25,993 nt of DNA from assembly GCA_900548315.1 (NCBI GenBank), contig URJU01000010.1, positions 1 through 25,993 of the forward strand. The letters run 5' to 3'. Each line of letters opens with the position of its first letter. Within the stretch, counting starts at the first letter, position 1. The position numbers and the translations under genes are program-made. This document shows, one piece after another, positions 15,348-23,670 of the stretch. The stretch comes from an uncultured Coprococcus sp. Its GTDB lineage: Bacteria; Bacillota; Clostridia; Lachnospirales; Lachnospiraceae. The notes beneath the pieces were generated by a model. It searched no databases and was not told the DNA's origin. It saw only the letters and a program-made list of their open reading frames with translations.

Positions 15348-17855
15348 CTATTCGTTCACGTCTCTTAATATTACAAGAGATGCATTGCTGCCGTCAAGCC
15401 ATTTCATTCGCACTTCCGTCAGATCCATGATCTTGTCAAGACTTCTTATGTAACTTCGCCAGTTTACTTCCTTCTCCTCCACACCTATATGCTGATCCGG
15501 ACCTCCCATGATCTTGTATTTGTCGCGGAGATTCTCTATCAGAAGTTTGCTGTCCTTGTCTGTGAAATCATAACCGAGCATATCGTTGAGCGCTTTATTG
15601 GAAAACAGAACCCTTCCAGTATCAACCTCTCTTATAAATATGCCCTCATCCATGTAGTTATATGTATCAAGAAGAACACTGTTGATCCTGTTCACGCTGT
15701 CATCACTCTTTATCCTCTCAAGACAGCATCTTATAACCTCAGATGTCTGTTTCGCAAATTCTATTTCTTCCGCTGACCATATCTTGTTCACCGATGTGTC
15801 CGCAAGAACAAAAACTGCACCATTATGGCCATTCACATATACTGTGACTGCCACAAAGCTCTTTACAGAACTTCCAGAGAGGATCTTCTTTGCAGCATCA
15901 TCTATATGCTTTGCATCTATGACCATATAACCATTATCAGCCATCTGTGCCTTTCCCTGTCCATTCTGCCATGATCTGAATCTTATATTGCCTCGCTGCC
16001 AGTCTGACACATACTCCTCTGCGGACATGCTCTGATTTTTTGACCATATGTACTGGCAGTCAAGACTGCCATCGTCATCTCTGACATATACTGCTGCCAC
16101 ATCGGAGTTCAGGCATTCTCCCACCTGCGATATCATCTCATTTATGACCTGCTGCTGACTCTTGTCAGAGTTGTTGAGAGAATCCACCAGTATCTTCTGC
16201 CACTGCACTTTGTTCTCCATCATAACCTCCAGAGATTTTGCGCGTATGGCTTCCTTTGCCAATATCTGTGAGCTGAACGCATATTCAGAAAATATCCTTC
16301 CAAGCTGCCACTGAACCTTATATACTTTCTCCATCTGCTTTCCGTCACAATCATCATACGAGCAGCATATCCATGTGGCAATATGCTGACCATCTATCAT
16401 TATAGGAGCTCCACATATCTTACTTCCATCTATATCGTCATCCATATCCATCATAACCGGAACGTTATTTCTGAGAATCACCTCGTTGAGTTTCATGTAT
16501 ATCTGCTTATACTGTGGTTTCTCAAACATATCATAAAAATAGCCCATATGTTTCTGAGGTCCCGCCGGCTCCACCATCTTCTTGCCTACCGGATCTATAA
16601 TTGTCGTATACAATCCCGTCAACATGGAAAATGCCTTGGTTATCATCGTCCACTTCTTTGTGTCAAGCTGATTTCTCTCACCATCTTCCTGTATATTTGT
16701 CTTCATGATATATGACAATTTATCGTCAAATTCTTTCTTCGCCCTCTCAACACTGTTCTCAAGAACTTTTTTGTCAGTTATATCGGACACAAAATACTCA
16801 ACTGTGTATGAATTGTCCTCTGCCTGAGTGACAGAGCTTTGTGATTTGACCCAGATTATCTCTCCTCGGTCATTCACTATCCTGAATTCTTCCTCATAAT
16901 CCTTGTCCTCGCGCTTGGTGGCATTCTTTACATTTGCAAATATCCTGCTCCGGTCCTTTGGATGGATATAATCCTCTACAAGCCTGTCTCCGAGCTTTAT
17001 GGCATCTACATTGATTCCCATCTGCTTTGCATTAGGAGTTATATACTTAAACTCCGGTTTGCCATTTTCATATCTCTGAACCATGACAAAACTTTTGATC
17101 TTTGACATAGCAGACAAGATATACGCAGCCTGATCCTCGTTGTAACCAATCTCCTTATCCTTGATAAACAGGAGCTCTATTCCGTCCATATCGCCCTCCG
17201 AAGTTCTTACAATATGGCACTTCAGGCGCATCTTGCTTATATCTCTTCTAGACGATATGATCCTAGTCTCCATCTCAAAATCATCAATATTGGTATCCTG
17301 TGCCTTGTAAAGCTGTCCGATAAGAACATCATAATCACTCTTTGGAAGAAGATCACTGAGCCCCACCAGTCCGCTGTAGAAATTGCCATCTGTATATCCA
17401 TACTCAGTTATGTTCTTAGACACATAACGTGTTCTCCACACACCCTCAGGCTTATAAAGATATAAGGCGATCACCCCTATATGATTGATGATCCTCTCAA
17501 GGCTGACACTCCCAATCGTTACATCGGATCTCAATTCAAAAAGAACCATGTATGCTTTTTTATCTTTATACTCAAACTGATTCACAAATCCGCTGACTAT
17601 ATAGCGCTCACTGTCATTTACTATCAGAGCAAGTCTGTGCCATATGAGGGCTTTCTTCTCCTCAAGTGTAGGCCAAAACTCATCACTTATCATGAATTTG
17701 TCAGGCTCCATACCGAGTGTCTCAACACCTGAGCCTATGATATCGACCGCAGCATTATTGATACTGAGTACTTCACCGTCTTCGCAAAACACCACCGCCG
17801 GGTATTCAACTATCCCCAAAAAATCTGAATAACTGCTTAGTTTATTTATCTCCAT
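15348..17855 (-). CDS. Multi-PAS / PocR-like / GAF sensor protein without a visible output domain
   Basis: This 835-residue soluble protein has a PAS-like domain (about 5-115), a second (about 125-245, ALYLYKPEGVWRTRYVSKNI), and a third (about 255-385) ending with VEYFVSDITDKK. A PocR-type ligand-binding domain follows (about 420-555; FSMLTGLYTTIIDPVGKK, then CGAPIMIDGQHIATWICCSY). Next are a GAF domain (about 575-725) and a C-terminal PAS (about 735-835, LLDTYNYMDEGIFIREVDTG). I see no histidine kinase, GGDEF, EAL, methyl-accepting, phosphatase or DNA-binding motif. The frame is open to 17999, but ATG at 17853-17855 has GGAG seven bases upstream, and a PAS domain starts directly after it. 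The stop is 14 bases before mreB, so the two are almost certainly co-transcribed. It may act by protein contact. The domain borders are estimates. Confidence 0.8.
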   Translation of the reverse strand: MEINKLSSYSDFLGIVEYPAVVFCEDGEVLSINNAAVDIIGSGVETLGMEPDKFMISDEFWPTLEEKKALIWHRLALIVNDSERYIVSGFVNQFEYKDKKAYMVLFELRSDVTIGSVSLERIINHIGVIALYLYKPEGVWRTRYVSKNITEYGYTDGNFYSGLVGLSDLLPKSDYDVLIGQLYKAQDTNIDDFEMETRIISSRRDISKMRLKCHIVRTSEGDMDGIELLFIKDKEIGYNEDQAAYILSAMSKIKSFVMVQRYENGKPEFKYITPNAKQMGINVDAIKLGDRLVEDYIHPKDRSRIFANVKNATKREDKDYEEEFRIVNDRGEIIWVKSQSSVTQAEDNSYTVEYFVSDITDKKVLENSVERAKKEFDDKLSYIMKTNIQEDGERNQLDTKKWTMITKAFSMLTGLYTTIIDPVGKKMVEPAGPQKHMGYFYDMFEKPQYKQIYMKLNEVILRNNVPVMMDMDDDIDGSKICGAPIMIDGQHIATWICCSYDDCDGKQMEKVYKVQWQLGRIFSEYAFSSQILAKEAIRAKSLEVMMENKVQWQKILVDSLNNSDKSQQQVINEMISQVGECLNSDVAAVYVRDDDGSLDCQYIWSKNQSMSAEEYVSDWQRGNIRFRSWQNGQGKAQMADNGYMVIDAKHIDDAAKKILSGSSVKSFVAVTVYVNGHNGAVFVLADTSVNKIWSAEEIEFAKQTSEVIRCCLERIKSDDSVNRINSVLLDTYNYMDEGIFIREVDTGRVLFSNKALNDMLGYDFTDKDSKLLIENLRDKYKIMGGPDQHIGVEEKEVNWRSYIRSLDKIMDLTEVRMKWLDGSNASLVILRDVNE

Positions 17856-18004
17856 CTGTATTCTCCATATATATTTATCCGTTTCGTATAATATCCCTTT
17901 ATACACATAAAACTTTCCTATGATGACATTAAAAGCCCATAGAAAAGTTTCATGCTGATACACAGAACTCATCATACCATGAGCATCTGCTTTATTCATA
18001 AATA

Positions 18005-18898
18005 TTACTGCTGTGAATCCTCTGCGTCACTCACCATCGCTGTCGCCTCACTCTTAAGTCCTGTAAATGCCTTGTCGGCAACCTCCTTTGTGGATGCACA
18101 TGCGGCAACCACACTGTCGAGTGAAGAAAGAAGATCTGACATATATCTGCTCACGCTCTCACATTCCTTTTTGACATTATTGCGGAGTCTAGTAGCATCC
18201 TCGGTTGCAGTATTTCTTGTGTTCGCTGCATCCTTCTGAGCCTCCTCGCGCATAACCTTGCACTCATAATCAGTCTTCGCTGAAAGTGCCTCAGCATCAG
18301 AGTGAGATTTATTTCTCGTCTTCTCAGCCTCAGCGTATGCCTCTTCCTTCATATTATTGCACTTTGTCTCCGTCTGATCATACATCTGCTGACACTGTAT
18401 CTCTGTATCTGTCTGAAGCTTGGTGCATCTGTCTCTGACTTCAGTCTCATATGCCTCAAGCTCTGCTGTGATAGTATTCTTCTTCTCTGTACACTCCTTC
18501 TCTGTCTGCGCAATAAGCGCATCGGCACTCTCCCTTGCCTCAAGAAGTGTTCGTGATATAGATTCATATCTTCCGGCGTTCTCTAGTTCTCTCTGCTTAT
18601 AAGCATTCACCTGCTCCTTGAGTGCCTCCAGTTCGCTTTCCTGATCTGCGTTTGCCTTCTTCAAAGTCTCTATGGTCTTGGAAGACTCTGTCATATTGAC
18701 TTCCCTCATAGTCTTAAGACTGAGCACAGCCTCGCTAAGCTTGCTGACATTTGCCTTGAGATCCTCAACTTCCTTGTTGTGTTTCTCTTTCAGCTCATCA
18801 ATATAATAATCAACGGATGCTTTGTCATATCCTCCGAATTTTACAGTTTTAAGTGTTTCAACTCTGTCATCTGTCATTTCCTCTACCTGTTTTGCCAT
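18005..18898 (-). CDS. DivIVA-like coiled-coil protein with hendecad cysteine ladder
   Basis: The 297-residue protein has a DivIVA-type N terminus (LKTVKFGGYDKASVDYYIDE) that in the family binds curved or septal membrane, then long coiled coil. Residues about 114-256 fall into 13 consecutive 11-residue units. Position a is Cys, Ala, Leu or Ile, position d mostly Leu, Met or Thr, and position h Thr, Ala, Val, Ile or Ser. Cys136, 158, 169, 180, 213 and 246 are all in position a (spacing 22, 11, 11, 33, 33). Ala-rich, charged repeats resemble other DivIVA-like coiled coils of Firmicutes. A terminal amphipathic part follows (SLDSVVAACASTKEV). Start: ATG at 18896-18898, seven bases after GGGAGG; an upstream in-frame TTG overlaps that site. 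The sensor-mreB genes follow on the same strand after 149 bases, which suits a role in cell-shape or polarity organisation. Confidence 0.82.
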   Translation of the reverse strand: MAKQVEEMTDDRVETLKTVKFGGYDKASVDYYIDELKEKHNKEVEDLKANVSKLSEAVLSLKTMREVNMTESSKTIETLKKANADQESELEALKEQVNAYKQRELENAGRYESISRTLLEARESADALIAQTEKECTEKKNTITAELEAYETEVRDRCTKLQTDTEIQCQQMYDQTETKCNNMKEEAYAEAEKTRNKSHSDAEALSAKTDYECKVMREEAQKDAANTRNTATEDATRLRNNVKKECESVSRYMSDLLSSLDSVVAACASTKEVADKAFTGLKSEATAMVSDAEDSQQ

Positions 18899-18932
18899 GG
18901 CTTTACCTCCCAAATCTAATCAATCGTACCTA

Positions 18933-18960
18933 GTTATATTGTAATCGTGTGTTATGCCAA
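18933..18960 (-). promoter_or_regulatory. Proximal promoter of the DivIVA-like gene
   Basis: The minus strand reads TTGGCA (18955-18960), a 16-base spacer, then TATAAC (18933-18938), five of six matches in each box. The predicted leader is about 28 bases and contains the GGGAGG site. Confidence 0.65.
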
Positions 18961-19034
18961 TATATATTCAAGTCAGGTCTGGTTCTGTCACCAAATTCAG
19001 TTTGATGACCCTTGCGCACATCAGCGCGTTTCAT

Positions 19035-19062
19035 ATTATATCACACATCATTGTTTAAGCAA
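19035..19062 (-). promoter_or_regulatory. Distal extended -10 promoter candidate for the DivIVA-like gene
   Basis: TATAAT (19035-19040, minus strand) is preceded by TGA, giving an extended -10. A weak TTGCTT -35 (19057-19062) lies 16 bases upstream. It would give a leader of about 130 bases. Confidence 0.4.
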
Positions 19063-19104
19063 AGCACTTTTACCGTTTCTATATTTTATTTAATTCATTT
19101 TATG

Positions 19105-19133
19105 ATTACAAACATGCAATTTTATGCTATATT
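19105..19133 (+). promoter_or_regulatory. Candidate extended -10 promoter of the lipoprotein gene
   Basis: ATTACA (19105-19110), 17 bases, then TATATT (19128-19133) preceded by TGC. A second -10-like TATAAA lies at 19144-19149. Either would start transcription 60-85 bases before the ATG at 19220. Confidence 0.4.
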
Positions 19134-19219
19134 GTTTATGCTGTATAAAACAACTTTAATTTATACATTTTCATGCAAAAGAACATTTCTACTGTGCTTA
19201 ATACGGAGGATCAATATAG

Positions 19220-19930
19220 ATGAAACATCACTTAAAAAGATATTCCAAATTAATATTATTAGGACTTACCGCCACACTTGCAATTACTTCCATGACAGGA
19301 TGTATGCGTCGTAAAAAGACAGCATATCAGGCATATATGCAGAACATTCTTGATGTCAATTATAAGGGCAGTTTCAACAGTTATGTAGATGACAATGAAG
19401 GTTCAAAGGATGATGCCCAGGCAATGTACAATGACACCATCGATTATCTGTCCGGTCAGCTCATCAATCATTATTCCCTGGCAAATGCTGATTCAGACCA
19501 AGTGAAAGATATTTTTAGTGAAACCGCAAAAAACATCTACTCCCGCGCAAAGTACGAAGTATCACAGGCTTACAAGGATGGTGATGACTACTATGTAGAT
19601 GTGACAGTGTATCCTATGGACATCCTGAACCAGGCATTTGATGATGTATTTGCATATATCGAAGAATACAACAAAAAAATAGCCGCTGGTGATTTCAACA
19701 ACACAACAAAAGAGGATTATGAAACCCAATTTGCCCAAGGTGTTGCCGACATTCTTAATGACAAATCCTCGGATATGGAATACCGCAATCCAGTTGTGGT
19801 ATCGGTTAAGATAACCGATGACGGGGACTACTACTGTGCAGATTCTTCAGGACTTTCCCAAGTGGACGCCTCTATGCTGGCGATTGAAGGTTCCCACAGC
19901 GACCCTGAAACGGACGAATCAGATAATTAA
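19220..19930 (+). CDS. Small lipoprotein of unknown function
   Basis: The 236-residue protein begins with a lipoprotein signal: MKHHLKRYSK, a hydrophobic stretch, then SMTGC with the lipid-carrying Cys at residue 28. The mature part is acidic and mostly helical, with a KYEVSQAYKDGDDYYVDVTV segment that suggests one small alpha-beta domain, and an acidic tail (GSHSDPETDESDN). I do not recognise the family. It is expected on the outer face of the membrane. Start: ATG after GGAGG with a rather long 10-base spacing. It is a single gene between a divergent DivIVA-like gene and a strong hairpin. Confidence 0.8.
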   Translation: MKHHLKRYSKLILLGLTATLAITSMTGCMRRKKTAYQAYMQNILDVNYKGSFNSYVDDNEGSKDDAQAMYNDTIDYLSGQLINHYSLANADSDQVKDIFSETAKNIYSRAKYEVSQAYKDGDDYYVDVTVYPMDILNQAFDDVFAYIEEYNKKIAAGDFNNTTKEDYETQFAQGVADILNDKSSDMEYRNPVVVSVKITDDGDYYCADSSGLSQVDASMLAIEGSHSDPETDESDN

Positions 19931-19974
19931 CCAATTTATAAAACAAATTAGGTTCAATATTATAAACAAGACCA

Positions 19975-20016
19975 GCAAAGCCCCTGTCACAGCCGATTCT
20001 GTGACAGGGGCTTTGC
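19975..20016. terminator. Perfect 18-bp hairpin between convergent genes
   Basis: GCAAAGCCCCTGTCACAG (19975-19992) pairs perfectly with 19999-20016 across the 6-base loop CCGATT. It lies between the lipoprotein stop (19930) and the stop of the convergent FHA gene (20032), as expected for a bidirectional terminator. The T tract is poor on both sides: CTTTGCATTGCATTTT on the plus strand, none on the minus. Confidence 0.75.
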
Positions 20017-20031
20017 ATTGCATTTTGTATT

Positions 20032-21096
20032 CTACTTCTCTTTAAAGGTAAACTCTTCATTTGCCAATTTGAATCTGATGCCATCTATAAGCATCATATC
20101 CGTTCCACTGCTTATGATCTTTCCACCGAGATAAGTATGGTTTGTTGACTTATTATCCCGCAGATAGTATACCCCATTGACGTTTATTATGTATGCATGG
20201 CGACGACTGACTGAATTATTGTCAGTAACCTGGTAGTCAACTCCCTGTGTTGACTTACCAATACAGAATATCGGCTTGTCGATCCTTATCCTCTCACCTG
20301 TTCTGGTCCTGATGATCACCGGACCACTCTTGACCTTGGTGTTCGCCGTAAGGACAGTTGTCGATCCGTCATCATTGTCATCAAATCCTATATCATTTGA
20401 AGAGAAATCCTTGACCTCCTTTGCGAGCTTAAACGATGATGCAGATGTAGTGTATGGTGTCTCAGGAACTTCAACCTTAGCCATATTCATCTGATTAGCA
20501 CCAGATGATGACTTCATAAGTTCCTGCTCATCCTCAGGATGTGCAATATTATCATTCTTCAGATCATTTATAAACTTATAAAACTCTGAAAGGTAGAATG
20601 TAGGATTATGGTCAAAATACTTGATAAGCTCATATCCCGCATCAGAAGCTTTCTTGTTTGCAAACCTTACCTTTGACATGAAATCCCTGACAAAGTTCTC
20701 CATATTACACTTATCCATAGGCTTATCTATAGGCAGGAACACAAGCTGTACAGCCATGTTCTGGAAATCTATATACATATATCCTCTGTTCAGTATGACC
20801 TTTCCTATGGACATATCGTTTGCTTTTAGATACATCAACTGATCTGCTATGCTGAATATTATATCTACCAGCTCATCCTTGTGTATCTTCTTCTCAAGAA
20901 ACTGGTTCATAGTTGTCATTGCCGGGATTGAATATGTGAGCGCCCTCTGCCCATCTATATACTCCTCATGGCAAAAAGCATTGTTGCCAACAAACTGAGC
21001 ATTGTATAATTCAACCTCGTTGTGAAGAACCTCAACATCATCTTCAATCTTAAAGTACAATTTGTACTCATCACACAAATACATCTTATCACTCAT
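20032..21096 (-). CDS. FHA-domain protein with N-terminal DUF6382-like domain
   Basis: The 354-residue protein has a globular N-terminal domain (about 1-170, YLCDEYKLYFKIEDDVEVLH and later GYMYIDFQNMAVQLVFLPID). This resembles the domain often found before FHA in Clostridia. A low-complexity linker follows (about 190-265), then a C-terminal FHA domain (about 275-350). FHA features are IGKSTQGVDYQV, NNSVSRRHAYII and DNKSTNHTYLGG, giving the Ser-Arg-x-x-His and Asn-x-x-(S/T)-Asn motifs that hold phosphothreonine. It therefore probably docks on a Ser/Thr-phosphorylated partner; no kinase is in the window. Start: ATG six bases after GGAGGG. It follows glmS by 52 bases on the same strand with no terminator, so it may be read from the glmS promoter and be subject to the ribozyme. 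Confidence 0.85.
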   Translation of the reverse strand: MSDKMYLCDEYKLYFKIEDDVEVLHNEVELYNAQFVGNNAFCHEEYIDGQRALTYSIPAMTTMNQFLEKKIHKDELVDIIFSIADQLMYLKANDMSIGKVILNRGYMYIDFQNMAVQLVFLPIDKPMDKCNMENFVRDFMSKVRFANKKASDAGYELIKYFDHNPTFYLSEFYKFINDLKNDNIAHPEDEQELMKSSSGANQMNMAKVEVPETPYTTSASSFKLAKEVKDFSSNDIGFDDNDDGSTTVLTANTKVKSGPVIIRTRTGERIRIDKPIFCIGKSTQGVDYQVTDNNSVSRRHAYIINVNGVYYLRDNKSTNHTYLGGKIISSGTDMMLIDGIRFKLANEEFTFKEK

Positions 21097-21148
21097 AAAA
21101 AACCCTCCGATATTTATCGCACGATATCCATGTAAGTCCCGGAGTCAA

Positions 21149-22972
21149 TTATTCTACTGTAACTGACTTTGCCAGATTACGTGGCTTATCTACGTCCAAC
21201 CCCTTTGCATCGGACGTATAGTACGCTATGAGCTGAAGGATAACAGCGGCTGAGAACACAGTGAACAGACCATCCTGCTTAGGAATCGATATATGCTTAT
21301 CGCACACATCTATGTCATTGTATTCCTCATCCATGCTGACAAGAATAACATATGCCCCCCTTGCCTTCACCTCGCGTATGTTGGAAATCATCTTTCCATA
21401 TACAGATTTCTGTGTAGCCAAAGCTATGACCGGAACGTTGTCTGTTATGAGCGCAATCGTTCCATGTTTTAACTCCCCTGCTGCATATGCCTCGGCATGA
21501 ACATATGAAATCTCTTTTAGCTTTAGCGCACCCTCCAGAGACAGAGTATAATCAAGTCCCCTTCCTATAAAGAACGCGTCTGGAGCCATTTTTATATAAT
21601 TTGCTACGGTCTTAACTTCGTCAGCCTGCTTGAGCGTCTCCTCTATAACCGGAATAACGTCCAAGAGCTGTCTGATAAATTCCCTAGCTCTTTCTTCAGA
21701 ATAGATTCCCTTTACATAACCTATCCTGCAACCTATGAGGTACATAGCTGCCATCTGCACTGAATATGCCTTTGTGCTGGCAACTGCTATCTCCGGTCCT
21801 GCATGTGTATAGAGAACATAGTCGCTCTCCCTCGCAATTGTTGAGCCTTTGACATTGACTACGGACAAAACCTTAGAACCACATCTCTTGGCAAGTCTAA
21901 GTGCCTCGAGTGTATCTATGGTCTCTCCGGACTGTGATGTAACTATCACAAGAGTTTTTTCATTTATGAGTGGTTCCTTATATCTAAATTCTGATGCTAT
22001 TTCAACATTAACAGGAATCTTTAACTCCTTCTCTATCATGGCTTTGCCGACAATCCCGGCGTGCATGGCTGTTCCACATGCCACAACCGTAATGTTCTCA
22101 AGATTCCTTAACACATCATCATCAATTCCATCCTCAGTGAAATCAGGAAGCGAATTCACTATACGAGGTGTTATTGTATTTCTAAGTGCCTCAGGCTGCT
22201 CATAGATCTCCTTCAACATAAAATGAGGGTATCCACCCTTCTGAGCTGCCGTAATATCCCAGGTGATCTTAAGTATCTCTGGTTCTACCACTTTCCCCTT
22301 CATATCTTCTACCTTGATCCCAGCGCTTGAGAGTGTCAGTATATGATACTCAGGCACTACAAAGTAGTTCTGTGAAAATGCAATTATCGCAGTAAGATCC
22401 GATGCTATGATGGCTCCATTCTCTGTAAATGACGCAATCATCGGACTTACATTTCTAACTGCATATATCTTGCCAGGTCTGTCTGCAAACATAATACAAA
22501 GTGCAAATGAACCTGCAATTGCTCTAACAGCCCTTCTTATGGCGTCTATAGGGTCCCCCTCATATAAAGTATCCAAAAGTGCTGCTACAACCTCTGTGTC
22601 TGTCTCGGATACCAGCTTGTCAGCCAGTCCGTACTCTCTGATAATCTCATTATAATTCTCTATAATTCCATTATGTATGAGAGCAACATTTCCGCATTTG
22701 TGTGGATGTGCATTCACATCCGTAACGCCTCCATGAGTAGCCCATCTCGTATGTCCGATTCCACATGTAGACTTGTATACAGGACTATCGTCACTGCACA
22801 TCTCTCTCAGATCATCTACTCTTCCGGCCTTCTTCTTGATCGTCAGTGTATCATCATCATTAAGCAATGCTATACCAGCACTGTCATATCCCCTGTACTC
22901 GAGTTTTGCCAGACCATCTATCAAAATATCCTTGGCCGGTTTCTTTCCTACATATCCTATGATTCCACACAT
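21149..22972 (-). CDS. glmS: Glutamine-fructose-6-phosphate aminotransferase (GlmS)
   Basis: The full-length 607-residue enzyme makes glucosamine-6-phosphate from fructose-6-phosphate and glutamine, the first step to UDP-GlcNAc for the cell wall. The start MCGIIGYVG places nucleophile Cys2 for the glutaminase domain (about 1-230, with GIGHTRWATHG and HPHKCGNVALIHNGIIENY). Two SIS sugar-isomerase domains follow (about 285-415 with VVACGTAMHAG and TSQSGETIDT; about 455-590 with IGRGLDYTLSLEGALKLKE). The canonical C terminus is DKPRNLAKSVTVE. The ATG lies 11 bases after AAGGAG. Expression is expected to be controlled by the upstream ribozyme. Confidence 0.98.
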   Translation of the reverse strand: MCGIIGYVGKKPAKDILIDGLAKLEYRGYDSAGIALLNDDDTLTIKKKAGRVDDLREMCSDDSPVYKSTCGIGHTRWATHGGVTDVNAHPHKCGNVALIHNGIIENYNEIIREYGLADKLVSETDTEVVAALLDTLYEGDPIDAIRRAVRAIAGSFALCIMFADRPGKIYAVRNVSPMIASFTENGAIIASDLTAIIAFSQNYFVVPEYHILTLSSAGIKVEDMKGKVVEPEILKITWDITAAQKGGYPHFMLKEIYEQPEALRNTITPRIVNSLPDFTEDGIDDDVLRNLENITVVACGTAMHAGIVGKAMIEKELKIPVNVEIASEFRYKEPLINEKTLVIVTSQSGETIDTLEALRLAKRCGSKVLSVVNVKGSTIARESDYVLYTHAGPEIAVASTKAYSVQMAAMYLIGCRIGYVKGIYSEERAREFIRQLLDVIPVIEETLKQADEVKTVANYIKMAPDAFFIGRGLDYTLSLEGALKLKEISYVHAEAYAAGELKHGTIALITDNVPVIALATQKSVYGKMISNIREVKARGAYVILVSMDEEYNDIDVCDKHISIPKQDGLFTVFSAAVILQLIAYYTSDAKGLDVDKPRNLAKSVTVE

Positions 22973-23075
22973 ATTTAATTATTCTCCTTTCGGCTTATAC
23001 CACGCTGCATACTGATACTATTATTATATGGCGCACTAAAAAAAGGTGCATTCACCATTCAGCTATCACCATACA

Positions 23076-23236
23076 AAGCAGCTGTGGGTGTCCGGTCATG
23101 ATTCTTTGTTTTGAGGTCACCCTCATATTTGGATATCATGTGCGCATCCAGACTCTGCGTGAAGGCATCCGCCGAATATTCGATAACCTCCAACCTCGTT
23201 ATCCCTGAAAACATACTGTCCAGGGTTCATGGCGCT
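23076..23236 (-). ncRNA. glmS ribozyme: glmS self-cleaving ribozyme/riboswitch
   Basis: Read on the minus strand, the leader has the cleavage site A/GCGCC (cut between 23236 and 23235). A stem follows (CCCTG...CAGGG, 23226 to 23203), then the conserved core ATAACGAGGTTGGAGGTT / ATCGAATATTCGGCGGATGCC, and 3' helices ending with GACCGGACACCCACAGCTGC near 23078. This is the known glucosamine-6-phosphate-dependent ribozyme. Cleavage leaves a 5'-hydroxyl on the glmS message and leads to its decay. Its 3' edge is approximate. About 100 bases separate it from the glmS ATG. Confidence 0.95.
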
Positions 23237-23290
23237 AAGATTTCTAAATCTTTCCAAAGGCGTACTCCTCCTACCTGTACACCTAACAAA

Positions 23291-23319
23291 ATTCTATCAT
23301 GGAACATCCAATTAATCAA
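23291..23319 (-). promoter_or_regulatory. glmS promoter
   Basis: The minus strand reads TTGATT (23314-23319), 17 bases, then TAGAAT (23291-23296) preceded by TGA, so it is also an extended -10. The predicted start near 23284 puts the ribozyme cleavage site about 48 bases into a leader of about 310 bases. The first phage-like gene begins 91 bases beyond the -35 on the other strand. Confidence 0.75.
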
Positions 23320-23409
23320 TAAAGACATTACATGACATATTACTCTGAAGATTTATATTTATATCGTAACAATTCAAAATTTAAAAAACTATGAAAGGTT
23401 GGTGTAATT

Positions 23410-23670
23410 ATGGCGGCATTGTTTGATTTGGAACTTGTAAAGGTTTCACAAGATGAGAGAACTATAGAGGGTAAAAACGGCGAGCCAGATAGTAAATATT
23501 ATGTTGTTGCTCTCTCTAACGGTACAAAGAGTTTTGAGGTAACATGCGGCGAAAAAAATACGCTTTGTAAAGTGCCTGTTTTCGCCAAGTGCAAAGTTAG
23601 CTTTGATATCGTTGATAAAAAAGTCAAGGTTGTTGATGCACTTCATCTTGTAAAAGGAAGTAACCAGTAA
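23410..23670 (+). CDS. Probable inovirus ssDNA-binding protein (pV-like)
   Basis: The 86-residue protein is predicted to be mostly beta strands: LFDLELVKVSQDERTIEG, KYYVVALSNGTKSFEVTCG and VPVFAKCKVSFDIVDKKVKV. Small size, beta content, Lys-rich strands and place before the coat gene fit the OB-fold protein that coats phage single strands and halts second-strand synthesis. There is no signal or membrane helix. Start: ATG with AAAGGTTGGTG upstream. Its stop overlaps a possible 10-codon ORF (TAATG). The call rests on size, fold impression and order, not on a recognised signature. Confidence 0.6.
   Translation: MAALFDLELVKVSQDERTIEGKNGEPDSKYYVVALSNGTKSFEVTCGEKNTLCKVPVFAKCKVSFDIVDKKVKVVDALHLVKGSNQ

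Larger units (their letters stand above)
18899..19219. other. Divergent intergenic region with promoters both ways
   Basis: These 321 bases lie between the DivIVA-like gene (minus) and the lipoprotein gene (plus) and hold no convincing gene. They contain two minus-strand promoter candidates and one plus-strand candidate, listed separately. There is also a short GCGC-ACATCA-GCGC inverted repeat near 19014-19027 that could be an operator. The left half is richer in GC than the AT-rich right half. Confidence 0.6.

Noticed and set aside
23038..23056. Possible terminator (GGTG-AATG-CACC then T7) between ribozyme and glmS
   Set aside because: A four-pair stem is too weak for termination, and a terminator here would block glmS itself.
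23320..23409. Dif-like Xer site upstream of the phage block
   Set aside because: TTTATATCGTAAC resembles one arm of a Firmicute dif site, but the other arm does not match and no second copy is in the window.
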